From contig NZ_CALIII010000268.1 of assembly GCF_938018145.1 (NCBI RefSeq), positions 1 through 13,136 on the forward strand: 13,136 bases of DNA, given 5' to 3'. The stretch's first letter is position 1, and each line of letters opens with the position of its first letter. Below the pieces are notes generated by a model. The model was not told the origin of the DNA, made no database searches, and worked only from the letters and a program-made list of their open reading frames with translations. Positions 1 to 5,464 of the stretch are shown piece by piece. This stretch comes from an uncultured Campylobacter sp. (GTDB lineage Bacteria > Campylobacterota > Campylobacteria > Campylobacterales > Campylobacteraceae). Position numbers and translations under genes: made by a program.

Positions 1-89
1 AGAATGGCCCCGTAGCCGCACGAGGCCACCGAGGGGTCTTTCTCGCGTACGGTCGCGACTAGTTCGTTTAGTTCGGCTATCAGTCCCAA
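1..89 (-). CDS. cysE: Probable serine O-acetyltransferase, N-terminal fragment (runs off the window)
   Basis: Only the first 29 codons are visible; the rest lies beyond the window edge. The frame stays open from a TTG at 89 to base 1. No ATG, GTG or other TTG occurs in this frame between that TTG and an upstream in-frame TAG inside cysK. A GAGG ribosome site at 96-99 sits 6 nt before the TTG. The peptide contains 'VREKDPSVAS', which resembles the start of the CysE N-terminal helical domain, where a conserved (R/K)DP(A/S) follows the first helix. CysE acetylates L-serine to O-acetylserine, the substrate of the CysK encoded directly upstream; a cysK-cysE pair is a common arrangement. The start lies 1 nt after the cysK stop, so translation is probably coupled. 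The product assignment is inference from a short fragment plus context; the hexapeptide-repeat catalytic domain cannot be seen. Confidence 0.55.
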   Translation of the reverse strand, partial: MGLIAELNELVATVREKDPSVASCGYGAI

Positions 90-90
90 A

Positions 91-1002
91 TCACGCCTCG
101 TAAAGCGGAGTACTAAGATATCTCTCGCCGTTATCGGGAGCTATGAAAAGCACCTTTTTGCCCTTACCTAGCCTCTTTGCGACCTTCACTGCAGCCGCCA
201 AAGCCGCGCCGCCCGAGATACCCAGCAAGATACCCTCCTCTTTAGCCAGCTTTCTAGCCGTCTCAAAGGCCTCATCGTTATCCACGCGCTCTATCTCGTC
301 GATATAGGCGGTCTCAAGCGTAGCCGGGATAAAGCCCGCTCCTATGCCTTGGATCTTATGCGGACCCGGTTTTTCGCCAGAGATCACGGCGGAGTCGTTT
401 GGTTCGACGGCTACGATTTTAGTATTATAGCCGTTTGCTTTTAGCGCTCTTGCCGTGCCGCTTAGCGTGCCGCCCGTTCCTACGCCCGCTACAAAAGCGT
501 CAAGCTCCTTAAAGTCGTCCATGATCTCTTTTGCCGTCGTTAGCTCGTGAGCCTGCGGGTTAAATTTATTTTCAAACTGGCTTAGCATCACGTAGCCTTT
601 TTCGTGCACGAGTTCGTTCGCTTTTTCGATCGCACCTTTCATGCCCTTTGCGCCCTCAGTTAGCACTAGTTCCGCTCCGTAAGCCTTTTGTAGCTTGCGT
701 CTTTCGATACTCATGGTTTCAGGCATTACCAGCACTACTTTAAAGCCTAAAGCAGCGCACGCCATAGCTACGCCGATACCGGTATTACCGCTAGTAGGCT
801 CTACGATGATGTCGCCTTTTTTTAGCGTGCCCTCTTTTTGCATTCCAAGGATCATACTTGCGGCGATTCTATCTTTTACCGATCCGCCCGGATTAAAAAA
901 CTCAAGCTTAGCGTAAATTTCAGCCATGCCCTCTTCGTGCACGCTGTTTATCCTTACGATCGGGGTTTTACCGATGGTTTGAACGATGTTTTCGTATATC
1001 AT
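91..1002 (-). CDS. cysK: Cysteine synthase A (O-acetylserine sulfhydrylase, PLP-dependent)
   Basis: This enzyme makes L-cysteine from O-acetylserine and sulfide in the cytoplasm. The 303-residue protein is full length for the family (fold type II PLP enzymes). The PLP lysine is K43 in 'NPGGSVKDR'. The substrate-binding loop TSGNTG is at 70-75, the phosphate-binding loop GTGGT at 175-179, and GISGG at 261-265 carries the serine that contacts the pyridine nitrogen. 'SQFENKFNP' at 141-149 matches the family's usual QF-N-NP segment. The ATG is preceded by AAGGAG with 5 nt spacing. The gene follows a 101 bp AT-rich gap, so it probably has its own promoter, and it runs directly into a likely cysE. 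Nothing in the protein looks damaged. Cystathionine beta-synthase-like or CysM alternatives are less likely given the classic CysK motifs. Confidence 0.95.
   Translation of the reverse strand: MIYENIVQTIGKTPIVRINSVHEEGMAEIYAKLEFFNPGGSVKDRIAASMILGMQKEGTLKKGDIIVEPTSGNTGIGVAMACAALGFKVVLVMPETMSIERRKLQKAYGAELVLTEGAKGMKGAIEKANELVHEKGYVMLSQFENKFNPQAHELTTAKEIMDDFKELDAFVAGVGTGGTLSGTARALKANGYNTKIVAVEPNDSAVISGEKPGPHKIQGIGAGFIPATLETAYIDEIERVDNDEAFETARKLAKEEGILLGISGGAALAAAVKVAKRLGKGKKVLFIAPDNGERYLSTPLYEA
96..99 (-). promoter_or_regulatory. Ribosome binding site deciding the cysE TTG start
   Basis: GAGG on the minus strand lies within the last codons of cysK, 6 nt before the TTG at 89. It favours that TTG over the GTG at 94-92, which is almost on top of the site and reaches a stop after four codons. 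Confidence 0.45.
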
Positions 1003-1007
1003 TTAGA

Positions 1008-1013
1008 CTCCTT
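1008..1013 (-). promoter_or_regulatory. Strong Shine-Dalgarno site of cysK
   Basis: AAGGAG on the minus strand lies 5 nt before the cysK ATG, the best ribosome site in the window. It supports 1002 as the true start. Confidence 0.8.
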
Positions 1014-1029
1014 TTGAAAAAATCGTGTA

Positions 1030-1035
1030 ATAATA
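1030..1035 (-). promoter_or_regulatory. Candidate sigma-70 -10 element for cysK
   Basis: The minus strand reads TATTAT here, about 27 nt before the cysK ATG, which would give a leader of roughly 20 nt. The upstream stretch (about 1045-1080) is almost pure A/T. This fits Campylobacter promoters, which have a -10 box and A/T-rich upstream DNA but no clear -35. The neighbouring sequence contains other A/T hexamers, so the exact box is uncertain. Confidence 0.35.
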
Positions 1036-1066
1036 ACTTCTTTTTCCATAAATATAAATAAAATAT

Positions 1067-1106
1067 AAAAAAATAAATTTTCGTTTATATTTCAGCCTAA
1101 AATTTA
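1067..1106 (-). terminator. Candidate intrinsic terminator after gnnA (A/T-only stem)
   Basis: On the minus strand TAAATTTT (which includes the gnnA stop codon) can pair with AAAATTTA across a 17 nt loop, giving a perfect 8 bp stem (arms 1099-1106 and 1074-1081). Seven T residues follow directly (1067-1073). The stem has no G or C, so it is weak, and AAATTT-type palindromes are very common here. The T-run and position are what make a terminator plausible. Confidence 0.35.
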
Positions 1107-1997
1107 GCTCGCGCTCTCTATGATTTTTAGCGTTTTTAAGCTATCTTCTATGCTAGCGCCCACGCTTTGCTCGCCCCTTAGTAGGCGCACGAAGTCCTCT
1201 AGCTCGCTTGTTAGCGGATCGGTTCTTTTGACGAATATATTTTGCGTTTTATACGAGCTAGCGTCAAATTCGCTAAATTTAACGAGACTCTGATTTAGTA
1301 AATCAGCCTCATAAACCGCCCCTTTGCACGCGACCTCGACCGTTCTTTTGCGTCTGTGCGCTAGCCAGCTAGTAGCGATGAGAGCCGTTATCTCGCCCTC
1401 AAGCTCAAACGACAAAACCGCGTTGTCTTCAAATTTGGCGTGGATTTTGCGCGAGCTTTTTATATCCGCAATTTTTATCTCTTTGCCGCTTAAAAATCTA
1501 ATCAGATCTATATCGTGCACGGCTAGATCGGCCAATATCCCCACGTCCGTGATTCGCTGCGGAAATGGCGCGTTTCTAGTTATTTGCACGCTGTAAATTT
1601 CCTCGTTTTCAAGCTCTTTTTTTAGAGCCACGATCGCTGGGTTAAAGCGCTCTACGTGCCCGACTGCTACTTTTATATTTCGCTTTTGCGCTTCCTCTAG
1701 TAAAATTTGAGCGTCCGCAGCATTTGCGCAAACGGGCTTTTCGATGAGCAAATTTAGCCCCTTTTGCATGCATTTTAGCGCCGCTTCTTTATGTAGCGAG
1801 GTTGGCGTAGCGATGACGGCGGCGTCTAAATTTTCGCTCTCTAGCATCTCGTCAAGACCCAAGTAAATTTTTTGCGCGAAATTTTCCTTGCAAAACGGAT
1901 CGCAAAGCGCGGCTATCTGCACGCCCGCGACGTTTTGCAGCGCGCGGTAGTGGTTTTTGCCCATGACGCCAAGACCTATGAGCGCAAATTTAAGCAT
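1104..1997 (-). CDS. gnnA: Gfo/Idh/MocA-family NAD-dependent dehydrogenase, probable UDP-GlcNAc 3-dehydrogenase
   Basis: Expected role: oxidation of the C3 hydroxyl of UDP-GlcNAc to a 3-keto sugar, which GnnB then aminates to UDP-GlcNAc3N for lipid A with amide-linked 3-acyl chains. The 297-residue protein begins with a Rossmann fold, dinucleotide motif GLGVMG at 8-13. It carries the family's EKP motif at 86-88 (K87 is the usual catalytic lysine), GHVERFNP at 113-120 and HDID at 161-164. 'GHxERFNP' and 'DVGILADLAVHDID' are typical of the UDP-GlcNAc 3-dehydrogenase branch. The start overlaps the gnnB stop by 8 nt and a GAGG lies upstream inside gnnB, so the two are translationally coupled. From memory, Campylobacter jejuni has an adjacent gnnA/gnnB pair (Cj0504c/Cj0505c). 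A role in another 3-amino sugar (WbpB-like) is possible but less likely. Confidence 0.8.
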   Translation of the reverse strand: MLKFALIGLGVMGKNHYRALQNVAGVQIAALCDPFCKENFAQKIYLGLDEMLESENLDAAVIATPTSLHKEAALKCMQKGLNLLIEKPVCANAADAQILLEEAQKRNIKVAVGHVERFNPAIVALKKELENEEIYSVQITRNAPFPQRITDVGILADLAVHDIDLIRFLSGKEIKIADIKSSRKIHAKFEDNAVLSFELEGEITALIATSWLAHRRKRTVEVACKGAVYEADLLNQSLVKFSEFDASSYKTQNIFVKRTDPLTSELEDFVRLLRGEQSVGASIEDSLKTLKIIESAS

Positions 1998-3075
1998 TAT
2001 TTATAACCTCGATGACGTAGTCTTGCTCCTCTTTGGTCACAAACGCAGACATCGGCAGCGCCATTATATCCTGCGCTACAGCCTCGCTCACGGCAAAATC
2101 TCCCCGCTTGTAGCCAAGACCTTTGAACACCTCTTGCAAATGCAGCGGCACGGGGTAATAAACTCCCGCCGGCACGCCTTTTTGCGCGCAGATTTTTAGC
2201 ATCTTCGCCCTATCTTTTACGCGGATGCAGTACTGCGCCCACGCCGAGACGTTGCCCTGTGCGACAAAAGGCGCTACGACGCCCTTTAGCTCGCAAGAAT
2301 ACCGCACAGCGATCTCTTGGCGTTTTGCGATTTCGTCGCCGAGATATTTTAGCTTGACGTTTAAAATGCCCGCCTGGATGGCGTCGAGTCTGCCGTTTAT
2401 GCCGACGTATTTGTGGATGTAGCGCTCGGACTGGCCGTGATTTAGCAGGATGCGCATTTTTTCGTTCAGGGCGTCGTCGTCCGTAAATATCGCTCCGCCG
2501 TCGCCGTAGCAGCCAAGCGGTTTAGCCGGAAAAAACGAAGTCGTAGCGATGCGCGAGAGATTGCAGGACTTTACGCCGTTTTGGCTCGCGCCAAAGCTTT
2601 GCGCCGCGTCCTCGATAACGGCTAGACCGTACTTTTGCGCGATAGCATTTATCGCCGCCATATCCGCCGCCTGTCCAAAAAGCGACACCGGCACGATAGC
2701 CTTGGTCTTTGGCGTGATCTTTGCTTCGATCAAATTTGGATCGATATTATACGTCCTCTCGTCGATATCGACGAACACGGGCTTTGCGCCCAGAAACGCT
2801 ATCATCTCGGCCGTGGCGATAAAGGTAAAAGGCGTCGTGATGATCTCGTCGCCGGGCTTTATATCAAGCGCCATAAAGGCTAGCAGCAGCGCGTCCGTGC
2901 CGCTACTGCAAGCTATAGCGTGCTTTGCGCCGCTAAATTTAGCTAGATTTTCCTCCAGCTCGCCGACCTTGCCGCCGATATAGACCGAGCTATCTAGCAC
3001 CTCTTTGATCTGCTCGTCGATTTCGTTTTTGTATTTTTGATACTGAGCTTGTAAATTTATAAAATTTATCTTCAT
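1990..3075 (-). CDS. gnnB: DegT/DnrJ/EryC1-family PLP aminotransferase, probable UDP-3-keto-GlcNAc aminotransferase
   Basis: Expected role: transfer of an amino group, probably from glutamate, onto the 3-keto sugar made by GnnA, giving UDP-GlcNAc3N for lipid A. The 361-residue protein is full length for the sugar aminotransferase family. The PLP lysine is K185 in 'FFPAKPLG'. D156 in 'EDAAQSFGA' contacts the pyridine nitrogen. 'SSGTDALLLA' at 58-67 forms part of the cofactor phosphate site, and 'GINGRLDAIQAG' at 225-236 is the usual substrate-side motif. It closely resembles WbpE of Pseudomonas, which aminates C3 of a UDP-hexuronic acid, so the same carbon is expected; pairing with gnnA rather than WbpA/B/D genes favours GnnB. 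AGGAG lies 5 nt before the ATG and overlaps the magIII stop codon (TAGGAG), 8 nt separating the genes. Confidence 0.85.
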   Translation of the reverse strand: MKINFINLQAQYQKYKNEIDEQIKEVLDSSVYIGGKVGELEENLAKFSGAKHAIACSSGTDALLLAFMALDIKPGDEIITTPFTFIATAEMIAFLGAKPVFVDIDERTYNIDPNLIEAKITPKTKAIVPVSLFGQAADMAAINAIAQKYGLAVIEDAAQSFGASQNGVKSCNLSRIATTSFFPAKPLGCYGDGGAIFTDDDALNEKMRILLNHGQSERYIHKYVGINGRLDAIQAGILNVKLKYLGDEIAKRQEIAVRYSCELKGVVAPFVAQGNVSAWAQYCIRVKDRAKMLKICAQKGVPAGVYYPVPLHLQEVFKGLGYKRGDFAVSEAVAQDIMALPMSAFVTKEEQDYVIEVINNA

Positions 3076-3080
3076 CTTTG

Positions 3081-3085
3081 CTCCT
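3081..3085 (-). promoter_or_regulatory. Shine-Dalgarno site of gnnB, overlapping the magIII stop codon
   Basis: AGGAG on the minus strand is 5 nt before the gnnB ATG and shares bases with the TAG stop of magIII. A ribosome ending on magIII would sit on the gnnB start, so coupling is likely. Confidence 0.7.
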
Positions 3086-3752
3086 ATTTTATGGATTTTA
3101 GTATCTCCTTGCCTGCTTCGTCAAGCCTCTTTCCGTTAAAGTGCGCCTTGCAAAACTCCACTATCTTGCCGTGAAATTTGGCGTAAATTTCATTCATATC
3201 TAGCTCGCGTCCGTAGGCTTTGCAAATCTGCTCGCTATCTACGCCCTCTAGCCACTCCTGCGCCTCGTCGTAGCTTTCAAACTCGTATCCAAAAAAGCTC
3301 AAAATCCGCAAAGCGTAGCTATCTACGACCATCACGTCGCGTCCGCACGCGTAGCAAAGCACCGCGTCACAGGTCTCCACGCCGATGCCTTTGACTCCAA
3401 GCAACCACTCGCGGCTTACGTTTTCTTTGAAATTTTCAAAATCGCCGAATTTTTTAAAAATCGCATCGCAAAGCGTTTTTAGGCGTTTTGCCTTGGTGTT
3501 ATAAAAGCCGCTAGGTTTTATTAGCAGGGCCAGCTCGGCCACTGGCGTTTTTACGATGCCCTCCACGCTCATCAAATTTGCGTTTTTTAGATTATTTAGC
3601 GCTTTGTCTGCGTTTTTCCAGTTGGTATTTTGTATCAAAACGGCGCCGACCACGACCTCAAAGGTGCCCGCATTTGGCCACCAAAGAGGGCCGTCTGCGT
3701 CAGCCTTTACGCCCGCGTTTTTTAGCGCCAAAAAAAGCTGCGTGCTATCCAT
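3084..3752 (-). CDS. magIII: 3-methyladenine DNA glycosylase of the MagIII type (HhH-GPD superfamily)
   Basis: Base-excision repair enzyme that removes alkylated purines, chiefly 3-methyladenine. At 222 residues it resembles Helicobacter pylori MagIII along its length as recalled: 'WWPNA' at 24-28, 'GAVLIQNT' at 36-43, 'PSGFYNTKAKRL' at 80-91, 'REWLLGVKGIG' at 114-124 and 'YAKFHGKIVEF' at 190-200. The hairpin is followed by the catalytic aspartate D144 in 'MVVDSYALRIL'. At the position of the endonuclease III lyase lysine it has E126 (GIGVET against GVGRKT), and the four-cysteine iron-sulfur motif is absent, so it should be a monofunctional glycosylase rather than Nth. W24, P26 and W45 match the H. 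pylori base pocket (W24, P26, F45), and K196 matches its carbamylated lysine. AAGGA lies 6 nt before the ATG. It leads the magIII-gnnB-gnnA unit. Confidence 0.88.
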   Translation of the reverse strand: MDSTQLFLALKNAGVKADADGPLWWPNAGTFEVVVGAVLIQNTNWKNADKALNNLKNANLMSVEGIVKTPVAELALLIKPSGFYNTKAKRLKTLCDAIFKKFGDFENFKENVSREWLLGVKGIGVETCDAVLCYACGRDVMVVDSYALRILSFFGYEFESYDEAQEWLEGVDSEQICKAYGRELDMNEIYAKFHGKIVEFCKAHFNGKRLDEAGKEILKSIK

Positions 3753-3887
3753 CGTTTTTCCTTTTTTCTTTGTTTATTAGTAAATTTTACGCCCGGCTCT
3801 TGCTCAAATTTATCGTCCAAAACGCTACCGCGCTTAAATTTGAGTAAAAGCCGTCGCTAGCCTTGCGCGGCTCAAATTTACGCTCGC
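3753..3887 (-). other. Intergenic gap with three alternating copies of a 10-mer
   Basis: The only sizeable gap inside the cluster, between ymdB and magIII. The 10-mer TAAATTTGAG (minus-strand reading) occurs at 3871-3880 and again at 3803-3812, with its exact reverse complement between them at 3835-3844. The first and middle copies can pair as the outer stem of a long hairpin; the middle and third can pair as an alternative. A possible -10 (TAAAAT, 3784-3789 read on the minus strand) is the only promoter-like word before magIII and is weak. The magIII ribosome site is at 3759-3767. I see no coding frame of interest. Confidence 0.5.
3845..3872 (-). terminator. Candidate terminator hairpin after ymdB
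   Basis: Reading the minus strand about 15 nt after the ymdB stop, AGCCGCGC pairs with GCG-A-CGGCT (8 bp with one bulged A) around a 7 nt loop, followed by TTTTA. The GC-rich stem and short T-run suit a modest intrinsic terminator closing the leuS-to-ymdB operon. The T-run is short, so read-through into magIII is possible. An outer 10 bp stem (3871-3880 with 3835-3844) encloses most of it but competes for the two outermost bases. Confidence 0.45.
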
Positions 3888-4703
3888 TTATATAAATTTA
3901 ACCGCCCGCTGTACCAAAGGCTCGCTAACGCCGTCTATCACGCGGACCTTAAAGGCATCCATGCAGCGCCCGCCGTCAAATTCAAACACGACCATTTGAA
4001 AGATTCGCCTGCATTTTTCATTTACCTTAAACGAGTGCTTAAGCCCCGTTAAAAAGCTCTTCACCGGCGCTTCCGCGTCCATGCCGATGACGCCGTCAAA
4101 CGCCCCGCTAAGCCCGACGTCGCTCACGTAGGCGGTGCCGCTAACTATTTGCAAATCATCGGTGCCCACGTGCGTGTGAGTGCCGACTATCGCTCCGACT
4201 CGCCCGCAAAATAGCCTAAAAAAGGCATTTTTCTCGCTCGTGGCCTCGGCGTGAAAGTCTATGAGGATATTTTCGCTCTCGCACTCGCCCAGTGCGCGCT
4301 CGGCTTCTAAAAAGGCGTTGTTCGTATGCGGCAAGCCGTAGTGCCCCATCAAATTTACCACGCTTAGGCTCTTGCCGTCTTTGCTCAAATTTATCGCGCC
4401 GCGCCCGGCAGTGCCTGCGAAGTGGTTGTAAGGACGGATGATAGGCAGAGCGTCCATCAGCGCGACTACGTCTTTTTTATCAAAGCTGTGATTGCCGCCC
4501 GTGATCGCGTCGATACCGCAGCCCAGCAGCTCGTGCGCGTTTGTTGCGGTTAGGCCAAAGCCGCCGCTCGCGTTTTCGGCGTTTGCGACGATAAAGTCAA
4601 GCTCGAATTCTCGCTTAAATTTGGGCAAATTTTGTATAACCGCGCTTCGTCCAGCGCGTCCGACGATGTCGCCGACAAATCCCACTCTAGTTAAATTTGC
4701 CAT
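3888..4703 (-). CDS. ymdB: YmdB-family metallophosphoesterase (probable 2',3'-cyclic nucleotide phosphodiesterase)
   Basis: The 271-residue protein carries the full metal-binding set of the YmdB family: D12 in 'GDIVGRAGR', E43-N44 in 'NAENASGGFG', N71-H72 in 'GGNHSFD', H151 in 'FHAEATSEK', and H176 and H178 in 'GTHTHVGTDD'. The family signature 'SDVGLSG' follows at 194-200. In Bacillus, YmdB hydrolyses cyclic nucleotides and affects biofilm and motility choices; the role in Campylobacter is not known to me. I chose the ATG at 4703, which overlaps the upstream TGA by one base (TGATG); a TTG one codon earlier (4706) is possible but offers no better ribosome site. It is the last gene of the coupled run before a 135 bp gap. 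The E. coli protein also called YmdB is an unrelated macrodomain protein. Confidence 0.88.
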   Translation of the reverse strand: MANLTRVGFVGDIVGRAGRSAVIQNLPKFKREFELDFIVANAENASGGFGLTATNAHELLGCGIDAITGGNHSFDKKDVVALMDALPIIRPYNHFAGTAGRGAINLSKDGKSLSVVNLMGHYGLPHTNNAFLEAERALGECESENILIDFHAEATSEKNAFFRLFCGRVGAIVGTHTHVGTDDLQIVSGTAYVSDVGLSGAFDGVIGMDAEAPVKSFLTGLKHSFKVNEKCRRIFQMVVFEFDGGRCMDAFKVRVIDGVSEPLVQRAVKFI

Positions 4704-5464
4704 CAAATTTTATCTTTATAGCTTAGATAAAACTGTCTTGCGGTGCGTCCGGAGCGGCTCGCGCGCAGCTGTGCGTATTGCTTAGCTAGCTCGTGAAGCA
4801 TGGCTCTATCGCCCACGAAATCTTTAAAATAAAAATCCACTATCTTTAGATAGTCCGCAAAACTGCCCTGATAAAAGCTAAGCCAAAGCCCGAATCTATC
4901 GCTAAGCGCGATCTTTTCCTCGACCGCGTCGCTATAGTGCAGCTCCGTCTCGCCGACCTTTGCGCCATCGTTGTCGCTTTTTAGTTCGCTGATCAGGTGG
5001 CGGCGGTTTGAGGTGGCGTAGACTAGCACGTTTTTAGGCGCCTTTTCGATCGAGCCCTCAAGCACGGGTTTTAAAAATTTATAACTCATGTCACCCGCCT
5101 CAAAGCTAAGGTCGTCGCAAAAAATGATAAATTTAAAGCTGCTATCCCTGATCTCGTAAATGATCTCGGGTATCATCTCAAGCTCGTCGTTTTTTAGCTC
5201 TATAAGCCGCAAGCCCTCCGGGTAAAATTTAGTAAAAACGGCCTTAACCAGGCTACTTTTACCACATCCTCGAGCACCCCAGAGTATCGCGTGATTTGCG
5301 CCCTTGCCTTCTAAAAAATTTCGCGTATTTTCTACGAGCTCTTCTTTTTGCTTTTCGATCCCGATAAGCCCCTCAAGCTGCGTGAAATCAACGTCTATTA
5401 CGCCCTTTAATGCTCCAAATTTACGCCTATAAATCGCTGCGGCAGTCGTATTCCAGTCTATCAT
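4703..5464 (-). CDS. DUF815-type AAA+ ATPase of unknown function
   Basis: A 253-residue AAA+ protein. Walker A is GARGCGKS at 63-70, Walker B is FIIFCDD at 112-118, sensor 1 is in 'YATSNRRH' at 149-156, and 'RSGRTARQF' at 237-245 carries the C-terminal arginine usual for sensor 2. The short N-terminal region followed by 'LIGIEKQKEEL' and the 'SNRRHLI' motif match the DUF815 family, whose substrate is not established to my knowledge. It shows no membrane segment or signal peptide, so it should be cytosolic. Its ATG overlaps the mfd stop by 4 nt (ATGA), indicating translational coupling. From memory the same mfd-ATPase neighbourhood exists in C. jejuni (Cj1085c/Cj1084c). A role alongside Mfd is inference from position only. 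It lacks DnaA- or Lon-type additional domains. Confidence 0.82.
   Translation of the reverse strand: MIDWNTTAAAIYRRKFGALKGVIDVDFTQLEGLIGIEKQKEELVENTRNFLEGKGANHAILWGARGCGKSSLVKAVFTKFYPEGLRLIELKNDELEMIPEIIYEIRDSSFKFIIFCDDLSFEAGDMSYKFLKPVLEGSIEKAPKNVLVYATSNRRHLISELKSDNDGAKVGETELHYSDAVEEKIALSDRFGLWLSFYQGSFADYLKIVDFYFKDFVGDRAMLHELAKQYAQLRASRSGRTARQFYLSYKDKI

Noticed and set aside
92..94. GTG at the cysK end (GTGA overlap) as the start of the next gene
   Set aside because: It encodes only four residues before TGA, and it sits almost on the ribosome site. The TTG at 89 is in the open frame with good spacing. A single-base deletion joining the two frames cannot be excluded from one sequence.
2549..2983. 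144-codon plus-strand open frame inside gnnB
   Set aside because: It is antisense to the conserved core of an identified aminotransferase and shows no domain or start signal of its own.
1104..3075. WbpB/WbpE-type enzymes of a UDP-ManNAc3NAcA O-antigen pathway
   Set aside because: The aminotransferase is WbpE-like, but the dehydrogenase looks more like the UDP-GlcNAc 3-dehydrogenase group than WbpB, and there are no WbpA, WbpD or glycosyltransferase neighbours.
3084..3752. Endonuclease III (nth)
   Set aside because: The lyase lysine is replaced by E126 and there is no C-terminal four-cysteine iron-sulfur motif, while the match to MagIII runs the full length.
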